Positions 56,049 through 64,000 of a stretch of 64,000 bases of DNA are shown piece by piece. The notes under the pieces were generated by a model. The model worked only from the letters and a program-made list of their open reading frames with translations, was not told the origin of the DNA and made no database searches. Every line of letters begins with the position of its first letter. Position 1 is the first letter of the stretch. The position numbers and the translations under genes were made by a program. Origin of the DNA: an uncultured Christensenellaceae bacterium (lineage in GTDB: Bacteria; Bacillota; Clostridia; Christensenellales; Pumilibacteraceae); assembly GCA_910587595.1 (NCBI GenBank), contig CAJULQ010000005.1:73041-137040 (forward strand). Direction: 5' to 3'.

Positions 56049-57731
56049 ATGGCTACCAAACAAACGACCGGCAAAGCGGCGAAAACCGCGCAAGAGAAAA
56101 AGACGACACCCGTAGCGGCGCCCAAAGCGACCGTAAAGCCTGCGGCGGAAAAGAAAGCGCCCGCGCCCAAGGCAACGCAAACGCCCGTAGCGGCGCCCAA
56201 AGCGACCGAAAAACCCGCGGCGGAAAAGAAAGCGCCCGCGCCCAAAACGGCCAATGCGCCCGTTGCGGAAAAGAAAGCGGCGCCCGATAAAAAACCGCAA
56301 AACAAAAAGGTTTTGTTCGTGTGCAGCGAGGCCTTCCCGTTCGCCGGCACGGGCGGATTGGGCGAAGTGATGGGCAGTTTGCCGCGCGCGATCAACGAGC
56401 AAAAAGCGGGGTATGAGGCGCGTATCATTTTGCCGCTTTATGAGGGATTCCCGCAGAGCGAGCGCAGTAAATTGCAGTTTATCTGCCACATCAACGTGCC
56501 GCTCGCGTGGCGCAATCAGTATTGCGGTTTGTTCAAGCTGGATCACAACGGCACGGTATATTACTTTGTGGACAACGAATATTATTTCAAACGTCCCAAT
56601 CTGTACGGCTATTACGACGACGGCGAACGCTTTGCGTTTTTGAGCCGCGCGGTGGCGGAGTTGTTGCCGCACCTCGATTTCAAGCCGGATATTTTGCACT
56701 GTCACGATTGGCAAACGGCGCTCGTGCCCATTTATTACAAGCTGTTTTATATGTATCGCGAGGGATACGGCGGCATCAAAACCATCTTTACCATTCACAA
56801 CATCGAATACCAAGGCAAATACAGCCGCAGTATCATAGAGGACGTGTTCGGCATACCCGACAACCAGTATATGAGCATAGAGCACCGCGGCTGCATCAAC
56901 CTTATGAAAGGCGCCATCGATTATTCGGACGCCATCAGCACGGTAAGCCCCACGTATGCGCGCGAGATCATGGATCCGTTCTATGCGCACGGGTTGGAGA
57001 ACGTGCTTTTGAAGAACAGCCACAAATTGCGCGGCATTCTCAACGGTATCGACGTAGACACGTATAACCCGCGCACCCAACCGGCGCTGTTTGCCAACTT
57101 CGACGAAAACGACTTGGCGGGCAAAGCGCGCGGCAAAGAAGAATTGCAAAAAATGCTCAGTTTGCCCGTGTCGCCCGACACGCCCATCATTGCCATTATT
57201 TCGCGGCTCGTAGGGCATAAGGGATTGGATCTGGTGCGCATGAGCATGAACGATCTTCTCAAACGCAACGTGCAAGTGGTGTTGCTCGGTAAGGGCGACC
57301 CCGACTACGAGAACTATTTCGCGCACGTGCAAAAGATGTACGAGCGCAAGTTCAGCGCGGTCATCGCGTTTAATAAAGACCTTTCGCACAAGATCTATGC
57401 GGGCGCGGATATCTTCTTGATGCCCAGCAAGAGCGAGCCGTGCGGCCTCAGCCAGATGATGGCGTGTAGGTACGGCACCGTGCCCGTGGTGCGCGAAACG
57501 GGCGGCTTGGCCGACAGTATCGTGGATTGCTACAACGGCGATATAGGCAACGGGTTCCGTTTCTCGCGGTACGCCGCCGACGACATGATGGGCGCGATCG
57601 ACCGCGCCGTGGGGCTGTACACCGATTACAAAGACAAGTGGGCGGGGCTGAGAAAGCGCGCCATGACCACCGATTTCACGTGGCGGCAAAGCGCGGGCGA
57701 ATACTTCAAATTTTATAACGAAGTTTTGTGA
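56049..57731 (+). CDS. glgA: Glycogen synthase with a Lys/Ala/Pro-rich repeat extension
   Basis: A 560-residue GT5 enzyme using ADP-glucose to extend alpha-1,4-glucan. The catalytic part starts near residue 87 (KVLFVCSEAFPFAGTGGLGEVMGSLP). In most GlgA this motif is KxGGL; here a Gly replaces the Lys. Also seen: HCHDWQTALVP, the EPCGLSQMMACRYGTVPVVRETGGL end motif. Residues 1-86 are an extra tail of two 25-residue repeats (PVAAPKAT...PAAEKKAPAPK) and a partial third, encoded by 75-bp direct repeats. A terminator-like stem follows the stop. Confidence 0.94.
   Translation: MATKQTTGKAAKTAQEKKTTPVAAPKATVKPAAEKKAPAPKATQTPVAAPKATEKPAAEKKAPAPKTANAPVAEKKAAPDKKPQNKKVLFVCSEAFPFAGTGGLGEVMGSLPRAINEQKAGYEARIILPLYEGFPQSERSKLQFICHINVPLAWRNQYCGLFKLDHNGTVYYFVDNEYYFKRPNLYGYYDDGERFAFLSRAVAELLPHLDFKPDILHCHDWQTALVPIYYKLFYMYREGYGGIKTIFTIHNIEYQGKYSRSIIEDVFGIPDNQYMSIEHRGCINLMKGAIDYSDAISTVSPTYAREIMDPFYAHGLENVLLKNSHKLRGILNGIDVDTYNPRTQPALFANFDENDLAGKARGKEELQKMLSLPVSPDTPIIAIISRLVGHKGLDLVRMSMNDLLKRNVQVVLLGKGDPDYENYFAHVQKMYERKFSAVIAFNKDLSHKIYAGADIFLMPSKSEPCGLSQMMACRYGTVPVVRETGGLADSIVDCYNGDIGNGFRFSRYAADDMMGAIDRAVGLYTDYKDKWAGLRKRAMTTDFTWRQSAGEYFKFYNEVL
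56106..56292 (+). repeat. 75-bp tandem repeats in glgA 5' end
   Basis: The segment CGTAGCGGCGCCCAAAGCGA occurs at 56111 and again at 56186, 75 bp apart, with the next 45 bp nearly identical; a shortened third copy follows near 56258. In-frame, so copy number change would only alter the tail length. Confidence 0.85.
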
Positions 57732-57746
57732 CCGAAACGGTTATGC

Positions 57747-57784
57747 GAAACAGACGGGCGTACGCCGAATATCCCGTCTGTTTC
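57747..57784 (+). terminator. Terminator-like hairpin after glgA
   Basis: GAAACAGACGGG (57747-57758) perfectly paired with CCCGTCTGTTTC (57773-57784). There is no long T run, so termination may be incomplete. Confidence 0.65.
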
Positions 57785-57817
57785 GTCAAAATCCGCCAAA
57801 CGGCACGCGCTTTTTTG

Positions 57818-57845
57818 TTGCGCTTTTTCGCTAAAGTTGTATAAT
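57818..57845 (+). promoter_or_regulatory. Promoter of glgP
   Basis: TTGCGC (57818-57823), 16-bp spacer, TATAAT (57840-57845). Confidence 0.65.
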
Positions 57846-57897
57846 AGATAGCGAGGTGTATATTTTCCTCGCAAACATTGCTACTATGGAGGCATGC

Positions 57898-60330
57898 ATG
57901 ACGATCGCTAACGATGAAATGCTCGAACTTATCTCGGACAAACTGAACAAATATTTTGCGGCTACCGTAAAGACCGCCACCGAAGAACAAGTGTACAAAG
58001 CGTTGGCTTTGGTGTTGCGCGATAAACTGTTAAAGAAAAAACAAGCCAATAACCAACGGATCGTACAAGGAAAATACAAACGCGTTTACTACCTTTGCAT
58101 GGAATTTTTGTTGGGAAGGAGTTTGCGCAACAATCTTTATAACTTGGGTTTGGAAGATTGCGCCCGCGCGGCGTTGCGCTCTATGGGGCACAACTTAGAC
58201 AAACTGTATGAATTGGAGGCCGACGCAGGCCTCGGCAACGGCGGCTTGGGGCGTTTGGCGGCTTGCTTTATGGACAGCTTGGCCACGCTCAACTATCCCG
58301 CCATGGGATTTTCCATTCGCTACGAATACGGCTTGTTCCGCCAAAAGATCGTGGAAAACCAACAAGTGGAATTGCCCGATCTGTGGCTAAATAGCGGCGA
58401 AGTGTGGCAGATGCCGCGCTCGGACAAAAACTTCGAGATCAAACTAAACGGCACGGTCAAAGAAATCTGGGAGGACGGCAAGTGCCGCATTTTGCACGAG
58501 GGCGCCGACGTGATCGAGGCGTTGCCGTACGACGTAATGATATCGGGCGGCGACAGCGACGGCGTGAGCGTGTTGCGGTTGTGGCATGCGTCGGGCAAAC
58601 ATGATTTCGATATGAAGTCGTTTGCGCAAGGCGACTACAACGCGGCCATGCGCACCAACTACGAGGCCGAACTGATCAACAAAGTGCTGTATCCCAGCGA
58701 CGACCACGAGCAAGGCAAAACGTTGCGGCTCAGTCAGCAGTATTTTATGGTGTCGGCCAGCTTGCAAAGCATTATAAAAGACCATTTGAAAAACAACCCC
58801 GATCTCAACAATTTGCCCGATCTGGCGGCTATTCACATCAACGATACGCACCCCGCTTTGGCGGTGCCCGAACTGATGCGGTTGCTTGTGGACGAATTTG
58901 GCTACGATTGGGACACGGCGTGGGACATTACCACGCGCACCATTGCATATACCAACCACACGGTGATGGCCGAGGCTTTGGAAAAGTGGAGCGAACCGCT
59001 GTTTAGGATCTTGTTGCCGCGCATCTACATGATCATCAAAGAGATCGACAGAAGATTTTGCACGTGGGCGATGGCGCAATGCAACGATTTCGAAAAAGTG
59101 AACCGCATGGCCGTTTTGGGCGGCGGCATGGTGCGCATGGCCAACTTGGCGGTGATCGGGTCGCATGCCGTGAACGGCGTGAGCGCCTTGCACAGCGACA
59201 TCATCAAAGAGAGCGTGTTCCACGATTTCTATACGCTGATGCCGTATAAATTCCAAAACGTTACCAACGGTATCGCGCACAGAAGATGGCTGTCGCAAAG
59301 CAATGCGGGGCTGAAAGGGCTTGTTACCGACTTGGTGGGCGACGGCATAGACAAAGACGCATCTAAGTTAGAGGGGCTTCTTAAATACCAAAACGACAAG
59401 CGGGTGCTCGAAGAGCTGGGCAAAATAAAGTACGGTTGCAAGGTGGATTTTGCCAAGTACATCAAAGATACGTCCGGTTTTGTGCTCGATCCGAACACGC
59501 GTATCGACACCCAGATCAAACGGTTGCACGAATACAAGCGTCAGCTGTTGAACGTGTTAAAGATCATATCGCAATATCTCGATCTGTTGGATCAACCCGA
59601 CAAAGAAGTGTCGCCGCAAACGTTTGTGTTCGGCGCCAAGGCGGCGGGCGGCTATTATCACGCCAAACGCATTATTTGCCTTATCAACTGTCTAAGCGCG
59701 GAGATCCAAAAAAATCCCAAGATTAAGCAAAAATTAGACGTTTTGTTTGTGGAGAACTACAACGTAACGCGCGCCGAGCGGCTTATTCCCGCCAGCGAGG
59801 TGAGCGAGCAGATCTCTTTGGCGGGCAAAGAGGCGAGCGGCACGTCTAACATGAAGTTCATGCTAAACGGCGCTGTAACGCTGGGCACGTTAGACGGCGC
59901 CAACGTGGAGATCCGCGAGTGCGTGGGCGACGACAATATTTTCATTTTCGGACTGCGCGCCGAACAAGTGGAAAAAATGTGGGGCAACTATTTTCCGAGC
60001 AATCTGTATACGGGCAATCATGAGATCCGCCGTATCGTGGACAGACTGCGCGTGGGCTTTAACGGCGAAAGTTTTGCCGATATTGCCAACTATCTCATTT
60101 TGGGCAGCAACAACATTGCCGATCCGTATATGTGTTTGGCGGATTTCGGCGACTACATGCGCGCGGCGCACGACGTAGACGAGGCGTATAAAGACAAATT
60201 GCGTTGGAACAAAATGGCGCTTGTCAACATTGCCAAGGCGGGCGTGTTTGCCTCCGATCGCAGTATAGAAGACTACGCAAAAAATATTTGGCAGCTCCGC
60301 AAGGTGAAAAAGGCGAAAGCGGCTAAATAG
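57898..60330 (+). CDS. glgP: Glycogen phosphorylase
   Basis: An 810-residue PLP enzyme releasing glucose-1-phosphate from glycogen. Seen: EADAGLGNGGLGRLAACFMDSLATLNYPAMGFSIRYEYGLFRQ, HINDTHPALAVPELMR, and the PLP lysine segment EASGTSNMKFMLNGAVTLGTLDGANVEI. Normal length. ATG 57898 is chosen because GGAGG at 57888-57892 fits it; two upstream in-frame starts lack that. Opposite direction of flux from the glgBCDA enzymes, with its own promoter. Confidence 0.97.
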   Translation: MTIANDEMLELISDKLNKYFAATVKTATEEQVYKALALVLRDKLLKKKQANNQRIVQGKYKRVYYLCMEFLLGRSLRNNLYNLGLEDCARAALRSMGHNLDKLYELEADAGLGNGGLGRLAACFMDSLATLNYPAMGFSIRYEYGLFRQKIVENQQVELPDLWLNSGEVWQMPRSDKNFEIKLNGTVKEIWEDGKCRILHEGADVIEALPYDVMISGGDSDGVSVLRLWHASGKHDFDMKSFAQGDYNAAMRTNYEAELINKVLYPSDDHEQGKTLRLSQQYFMVSASLQSIIKDHLKNNPDLNNLPDLAAIHINDTHPALAVPELMRLLVDEFGYDWDTAWDITTRTIAYTNHTVMAEALEKWSEPLFRILLPRIYMIIKEIDRRFCTWAMAQCNDFEKVNRMAVLGGGMVRMANLAVIGSHAVNGVSALHSDIIKESVFHDFYTLMPYKFQNVTNGIAHRRWLSQSNAGLKGLVTDLVGDGIDKDASKLEGLLKYQNDKRVLEELGKIKYGCKVDFAKYIKDTSGFVLDPNTRIDTQIKRLHEYKRQLLNVLKIISQYLDLLDQPDKEVSPQTFVFGAKAAGGYYHAKRIICLINCLSAEIQKNPKIKQKLDVLFVENYNVTRAERLIPASEVSEQISLAGKEASGTSNMKFMLNGAVTLGTLDGANVEIRECVGDDNIFIFGLRAEQVEKMWGNYFPSNLYTGNHEIRRIVDRLRVGFNGESFADIANYLILGSNNIADPYMCLADFGDYMRAAHDVDEAYKDKLRWNKMALVNIAKAGVFASDRSIEDYAKNIWQLRKVKKAKAAK

Positions 60331-60411
60331 CCGTGCCGCCCTTATAAACAAATCTACATTTTGCCATTATGGCGCATATACAAAAAGTACTACGGAAAAA
60401 GGAGTAAACAT

Positions 60412-62289
60412 ATGAACGAACAAGTCAAATTTTTTCCGAACGATCCCGCTTGCAAGCAGCCGTCGGGCGCGGTGGCGGTAGGAACGCCCATACGGTTGCG
60501 CATCAAGTTCAACCGTCCCAGCAACCCCAGCGAGGTGTTTTTGGTGCTTACCAAAGACGGCGAGAGCGAAGTGTATTATCCCATGCAGTTTGTTTCGGTG
60601 GAACCGGACACCATGATGGAATACACGGCGGAAGTATCGGTGACGTCGCGCGGGTTGTATTTTTACCACTTTATCGTGAACACCGAAGATAAGCAATATC
60701 GTATCGGTTGCGGCGACGATCTGCACGCCATGCTGGGCAAAGGCCACGATTGGCAACTCACGGTGTATGAAAAAGTGTATAACGCGCCGCAGTTTCTAAA
60801 GGGCGGTCTTATCTATCAGATCATGCCCGACCGCTTTTTCGACGGCGGCGCCCGCAAGAAAACCAAGGCATATGCCCGCTACCGCGACGATTGGTACGGC
60901 TTGCCCGAATATTTGCCGGACGCCGATGGCAAGATCCGCAACGAGGACTTTTTCGGCGGCAACTTGCGCGGTGTTATCAAAAAGCTCGGATATCTCAAGG
61001 GGTTGGGCGTAACGTGCATTTATCTCAATCCTATCTTCGAGGCGCACAGCAACCACAAATACGACACGGGCAACTACCGCAAAATAGATCCCGATTTCGG
61101 TACGGCGGACGAACTGAAAGAACTCATCAAAAAAGCAGACAAAAAGGGCATCAAGATCGTGTTGGACGGCGTGTTTTCGCACACGGGCGACGACAGCATT
61201 TATTTCAATAAATACGGCACGTACGACAGCGTGGGCGCCTATCAGTCGGTGCACAGTCCGTACTACCGTTGGTATACGTTCGGCAACTATCCCGATACGT
61301 ACGACTGTTGGTGGAACATCGACATCTTGCCGCAAGTGCGCGAGTGCGATCCCGCGTTCAGCGAGTATATTTGCGGCGAGGACGGCATTATTCGTTATTG
61401 GACGGAAATGGGCATAGGCGGGTGGCGCTTAGATGTGGCCGACGAACTGCCCGACGGCTTTTTGGACAGAGCGGTGCACGCGGCCAAGGCGGTCAATCCC
61501 GACTGCTTGGTGCTCGGCGAGGTGTGGGAAGACGCCAGCAACAAAGTGGCCTATTCGCAACGGCGGCGGTATCTCAACGGCGGACAGTTAGACAGCGTGA
61601 CCAACTATCCGTTCAAAGAAGATATTCTGCATTTTGTGCGCACCGCCGATGCCGTGCAACTGAACAATACCGTGCAAGTCATTTTGAACAACTATCCCAA
61701 GTTCGTGGTGGATAATCTCATGAACTTATTAGACACGCACGACACCGCCCGCCTTATCAGCGTGTTGGGCGACAGCGGCGACACGTCCACGCGCGAAAAG
61801 CGCGCCGTGGCTAAGATCTCGGACGGCGAGCACACCCAAAAATTGGTGAAGATTGCGGCAACGTTGCAGTACACGTTGCCCGGCGTGCCTTGTTTGTATT
61901 ACGGCGACGAAGCGGGGTTGGAGGGATTCGAAGATCCGTTTAACCGCAGATGTTATCCGTGGAAGCAAGAAAACAAAAACTACTTGCGTTTATACAAAAA
62001 ATTAGGCAAAATGCGCGCCGAGCAAAAGGGCGTGCTATGTGAGGGCGCGTATGCACTCGTAACGGCGGACAACGGCGTGTATGCCTTTACGCGCACGGCC
62101 GACAACGGCGAACAACTCGTCGTGATAGCCAACCGCGGCACAAAGCCGTATGCGTACGACACGCACGGCGAAAGCTACACCGACGTTACCACGCTCAAGC
62201 CGTTTGACGGCGTTGTCGCTCCCTTAGACGCCGTGGTGATCAAAAAGACCAAGGATGTGGTGTTCCCCGTCAAGAAAGAAAAAAAATAA
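60412..62289 (+). CDS. GH13 alpha-amylase/neopullulanase-like enzyme
   Basis: A 625-residue cytosolic enzyme. N-terminal beta domain (about 1-125, CBM34/neopullulanase-like), then a GH13 barrel: MPDRFFDGG, GVTCIYLNPIFEAHSNHKYDTGNY, DGVFSHTG, GGWRLDVADEL (nucleophile Asp), LGEVWEDAS (acid/base Glu) and LLDTHDTARL. No signal peptide is present, so it acts on glycogen or imported maltodextrins. AAGGAG precedes the ATG. It follows glgP by 81 bp and probably is cotranscribed. Confidence 0.92.
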   Translation: MNEQVKFFPNDPACKQPSGAVAVGTPIRLRIKFNRPSNPSEVFLVLTKDGESEVYYPMQFVSVEPDTMMEYTAEVSVTSRGLYFYHFIVNTEDKQYRIGCGDDLHAMLGKGHDWQLTVYEKVYNAPQFLKGGLIYQIMPDRFFDGGARKKTKAYARYRDDWYGLPEYLPDADGKIRNEDFFGGNLRGVIKKLGYLKGLGVTCIYLNPIFEAHSNHKYDTGNYRKIDPDFGTADELKELIKKADKKGIKIVLDGVFSHTGDDSIYFNKYGTYDSVGAYQSVHSPYYRWYTFGNYPDTYDCWWNIDILPQVRECDPAFSEYICGEDGIIRYWTEMGIGGWRLDVADELPDGFLDRAVHAAKAVNPDCLVLGEVWEDASNKVAYSQRRRYLNGGQLDSVTNYPFKEDILHFVRTADAVQLNNTVQVILNNYPKFVVDNLMNLLDTHDTARLISVLGDSGDTSTREKRAVAKISDGEHTQKLVKIAATLQYTLPGVPCLYYGDEAGLEGFEDPFNRRCYPWKQENKNYLRLYKKLGKMRAEQKGVLCEGAYALVTADNGVYAFTRTADNGEQLVVIANRGTKPYAYDTHGESYTDVTTLKPFDGVVAPLDAVVIKKTKDVVFPVKKEKK

Positions 62290-62303
62290 GCGAACGAAAC
62301 GGT

Positions 62304-62331
62304 AAACCGCGCCCGTACGGGTGCGGTTTTT
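62304..62331 (+). terminator. Terminator of glgP-GH13
   Basis: AAACCGC with GCGGTTT enclosing GCCCGTACGGGT, followed by T5. Confidence 0.88.
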
Positions 62332-62333
62332 GC

Positions 62334-62362
62334 TTGCGATAAACGCATAATTGTAGTATACT
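62334..62362 (+). promoter_or_regulatory. Promoter of the malic enzyme gene
   Basis: TTGCGA (62334-62339), 17-bp spacer, TATACT (62357-62362). Confidence 0.7.
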
Positions 62363-62395
62363 GAACATATAAACATATGCTAAAGTGAGGACAGT

Positions 62396-63571
62396 ATGAA
62401 TTACAGAGAACAGTCGCTGAAAAAACATGCCGAATGGAAAGGCAAAATAGAGATCGTTGCGCGCGTGCCGGTGGACTCGCGGGACAACCTGTCGGTGGCC
62501 TACACGCCGGGGGTGGCCGAACCGTGCTTGGCCATTCAAAAAGACGTGTCGCAAAGTTTCGAACTTACGCGGCGTTGGAACACCGTGCCCGTGATCACCG
62601 ACGGTACCGCCGTGCTCGGGCTGGGGGATATCGGCCCCGAGGCGGGCATGCCCGTAATGGAGGGCAAGTGCGCGCTTTTCAAGGCGTTCGGCAACGTAGA
62701 CGCCTACCCGCTTTGCATTCGCAGCAAAGATACCGAAGAGATCATCCGCACGATCAAACTACTGGCGGGGTCGTGGGGCGGCATTAACTTGGAAGATATC
62801 GCCGCGCCGCGCTGTTTCGAGATAGAATCGCGGCTCAAGGCCGAATTGGATATTCCCGTATTTCACGACGACCAGCACGGCACCGCCATCGTGACGGCGG
62901 CGGCCCTTCTCAACGCGCTCAAGATCGTGGGCAAAGAGTTGGCCGAACTCAAAACGGTGATCAACGGCGCGGGGGCGGCGGGCATTGCCATTGCCAAATT
63001 CTTGCGCAAAATGGGCGTGCGCGATATCACCATGTGCGCCAGCCGCGGCATCATCTGCGAGGGGGATACAAGCATCAACCCCGCGCAACAAGAGATCGCC
63101 AAAGTCACCAATCGCCGTAAGCTTACGGGCAAATTGGCCGACGCCATGGCGGGCGCCGATCTATTCATCGGCGTGTCGGTGGCCGATTGCGTAACGCAAG
63201 ACATGGTGCGTTCCATGGCCGAGCGCCCCATATTGTTTACGTGCGCCAATCCCGTGCCCGAAATACACCCGCAAAAAGCGTTGGCCGCGGGCGCGGCGGT
63301 GGTGGGCACCGGTTCGAGCGAGTTTGCCAACCAGATCAACAACGTGTTGGTTTTCCCCGGGTTGTTCCGCGGCGCGTTGGACGCTTGCGCCACAACGATC
63401 AACGACGAAATGATGATCGCCGCCGCGCACGGCATCGCCTCTTGCGTGTCGGATAAAGAACTGCAACCCGATCATATCTTGCCGTATGCTTACGATCAGC
63501 GCGCGCACGACGCCGTGGCAAAAGCCGTGGCGGAGGCCGCCCGCCGTACCGGCGTACAACGCCGCCGATAA
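62396..63571 (+). CDS. NAD(P)-dependent malic enzyme
   Basis: A 391-residue oxidative decarboxylase, malate to pyruvate + CO2 + NAD(P)H. Seen: VAYTPGVAEPCLAI (about 35-48, with the catalytic Tyr), TDGTAVLGLGDIGPEAGMPVMEGK (catalytic Lys), FHDDQHGTAIV (metal-binding Asp), and the nucleotide fold VINGAGAAGIAIAKFL. It is the short bacterial form without a phosphotransacetylase tail. Whether it prefers NAD or NADP cannot be told. A GAGG sequence lies before the ATG. Confidence 0.94.
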   Translation: MNYREQSLKKHAEWKGKIEIVARVPVDSRDNLSVAYTPGVAEPCLAIQKDVSQSFELTRRWNTVPVITDGTAVLGLGDIGPEAGMPVMEGKCALFKAFGNVDAYPLCIRSKDTEEIIRTIKLLAGSWGGINLEDIAAPRCFEIESRLKAELDIPVFHDDQHGTAIVTAAALLNALKIVGKELAELKTVINGAGAAGIAIAKFLRKMGVRDITMCASRGIICEGDTSINPAQQEIAKVTNRRKLTGKLADAMAGADLFIGVSVADCVTQDMVRSMAERPILFTCANPVPEIHPQKALAAGAAVVGTGSSEFANQINNVLVFPGLFRGALDACATTINDEMMIAAAHGIASCVSDKELQPDHILPYAYDQRAHDAVAKAVAEAARRTGVQRRR

Positions 63572-63656
63572 ACCAAATATTTTTATATGGCGAGCATGGC
63601 TTTTGATCGATAAAACGATTTGAACATGTATTGTCATGCAGTACATTAGGTTCATT

Positions 63657-64000
63657 ATGATTATAGAAATTGGTAATAACTTAAAAGGGAAGCCTACTTT
63701 AAAATGCGGTAACGGGCAATATCCGTGCATCATTTCCAGTTTTGGTATTTCCGATGCGTCTATGTCTTACGCTGAAGAGATTAAAAAGGCAAAAGCAGCA
63801 TTGCAAGTAGGGGCAAATATTGTGAATGACAATTCCTTGGACGGCGACATTGATTACAACTATGAATGTTGTATAAAACAAACCGCAGCTGTTTTCGGGT
63901 TGGTTGCAATAAACGGTTTTGCGAACGATATACATGCGCATAAAGATATTCGACCGATTGAATTTATAAATCGCTTAAAAGGACAGATGGAACTCGGTGC
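63657..64000 (+). CDS. 5' part of a ThiC-superfamily-like gene (cut by the window end)
   Basis: An open frame of at least 114 codons with no stop to the window end. It reads MIIEIGNNLKGKPTLKCGNG, then ISDASMSYAEEIKKAKAALQVGANIVNDNSLDGDIDYNY. The pattern (short N-terminal strand, then an E-E-I-x-K-A-x-A-A-L-x-x-G-A-x-x-V-x-D-x-S-x-x-G-D-I-D segment) resembles phosphomethylpyrimidine synthase ThiC and its 5-hydroxybenzimidazole synthase relatives, but is divergent. Codon use is clearly more AT-rich than the preceding genes. TTAGG lies before the ATG. Confidence 0.5.
   Translation, partial: MIIEIGNNLKGKPTLKCGNGQYPCIISSFGISDASMSYAEEIKKAKAALQVGANIVNDNSLDGDIDYNYECCIKQTAAVFGLVAINGFANDIHAHKDIRPIEFINRLKGQMELG

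Noticed and set aside
1..64000. tRNA or rRNA genes
   Set aside because: I found no cloverleaf with a GGTTCGAAT-type arm or any rRNA segment; a dedicated scan would settle it.

Overview
The window is about 57% GC by eye and gene-dense. It looks like the chromosome of an uncultivated Clostridia-type Firmicute, for example a gut Christensenellales-like lineage; that placement is an inference. The support is: the sporulation genes spoIIID and yyaC, the former with a sigma-E-like promoter; many TTGACA-N17-TATAAT promoters with AAGGAG ribosome sites; a type III glutamine synthetase; a glgC/glgD pair; a glmU-prs pair; and the rpmH-rnpA-yidD-yidC-jag order.

Layout. 1-1440: arrays of an 83-bp composite palindromic repeat around a small GIY-YIG nuclease gene and a small DUF6809-like gene. 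1466-4403: a yybP-ykoY (manganese) riboswitch with its own terminator, driving a P2-type cation ATPase. 4524-12302: yyaC, a CvpA-like membrane protein, an unknown protein, a glycoside hydrolase family 2 (GH2)-fold protein without the usual catalytic Asn-Glu, and a lipoprotein. 12328-16873: rplM-rpsI, rsmA, pckA and an acidic zinc-ribbon protein. 16946-20685: a YccF-like protein, a copper ATPase whose frame runs without a stop into a CopZ chaperone with its own ribosome site, and an AlkD-like protein. 20700-27384: an unknown protein, a SWIM/SNF2 helicase, a thioredoxin reductase-like protein, CorA with a possible leader peptide, a Cys-rich zinc ribbon and a nitroreductase.

27413-35975: two-subunit fumarase (minus strand), walJ-like MBL hydrolase, two CPBP proteases, rlmH, an M14 peptidase, tadA, a GlmU-like protein with an eroded uridylyltransferase half, and prs. 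36085-36862 is an AT-rich island of three small HTH regulators with clear palindromic operators, probably a mobile-element remnant. spoIIID follows. 37420-42139 is a three-gene operon (SPFH/zinc ribbon, a second YidD fused to membrane helices, and a large zinc-ribbon/membrane protein). Its promoter carries a G9 run between the -35 and -10. A second promoter with a G10 run at the same place (46148-46176) drives a lipoprotein gene. 42198-46087: ttcA-like and rpmH-rnpA-yidD-yidC-jag. 46670-51400: a BspA-type leucine-rich-repeat lipoprotein and glutamine synthetase III. 51655-62289: the glycogen cluster glgB-glgC-glgD-glgA, glgP and an alpha-amylase family enzyme. 62396-63571: malic enzyme. The window ends inside an AT-rich gene that resembles the ThiC superfamily.

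How it works together: glycogen synthesis and breakdown (glgBCDA, glgP, GH13) sits near C4/C3 interconversion genes (malic enzyme, PEP carboxykinase, fumarase). Metal handling is strong (Mn/Ca ATPase, Cu ATPase, CorA). The points most worth a second look are the two poly-G promoters, the copA-copZ read-through gene, the SPFH-YidD2 operon, the repeat/GIY-YIG association, and a set of apparently leaderless genes.
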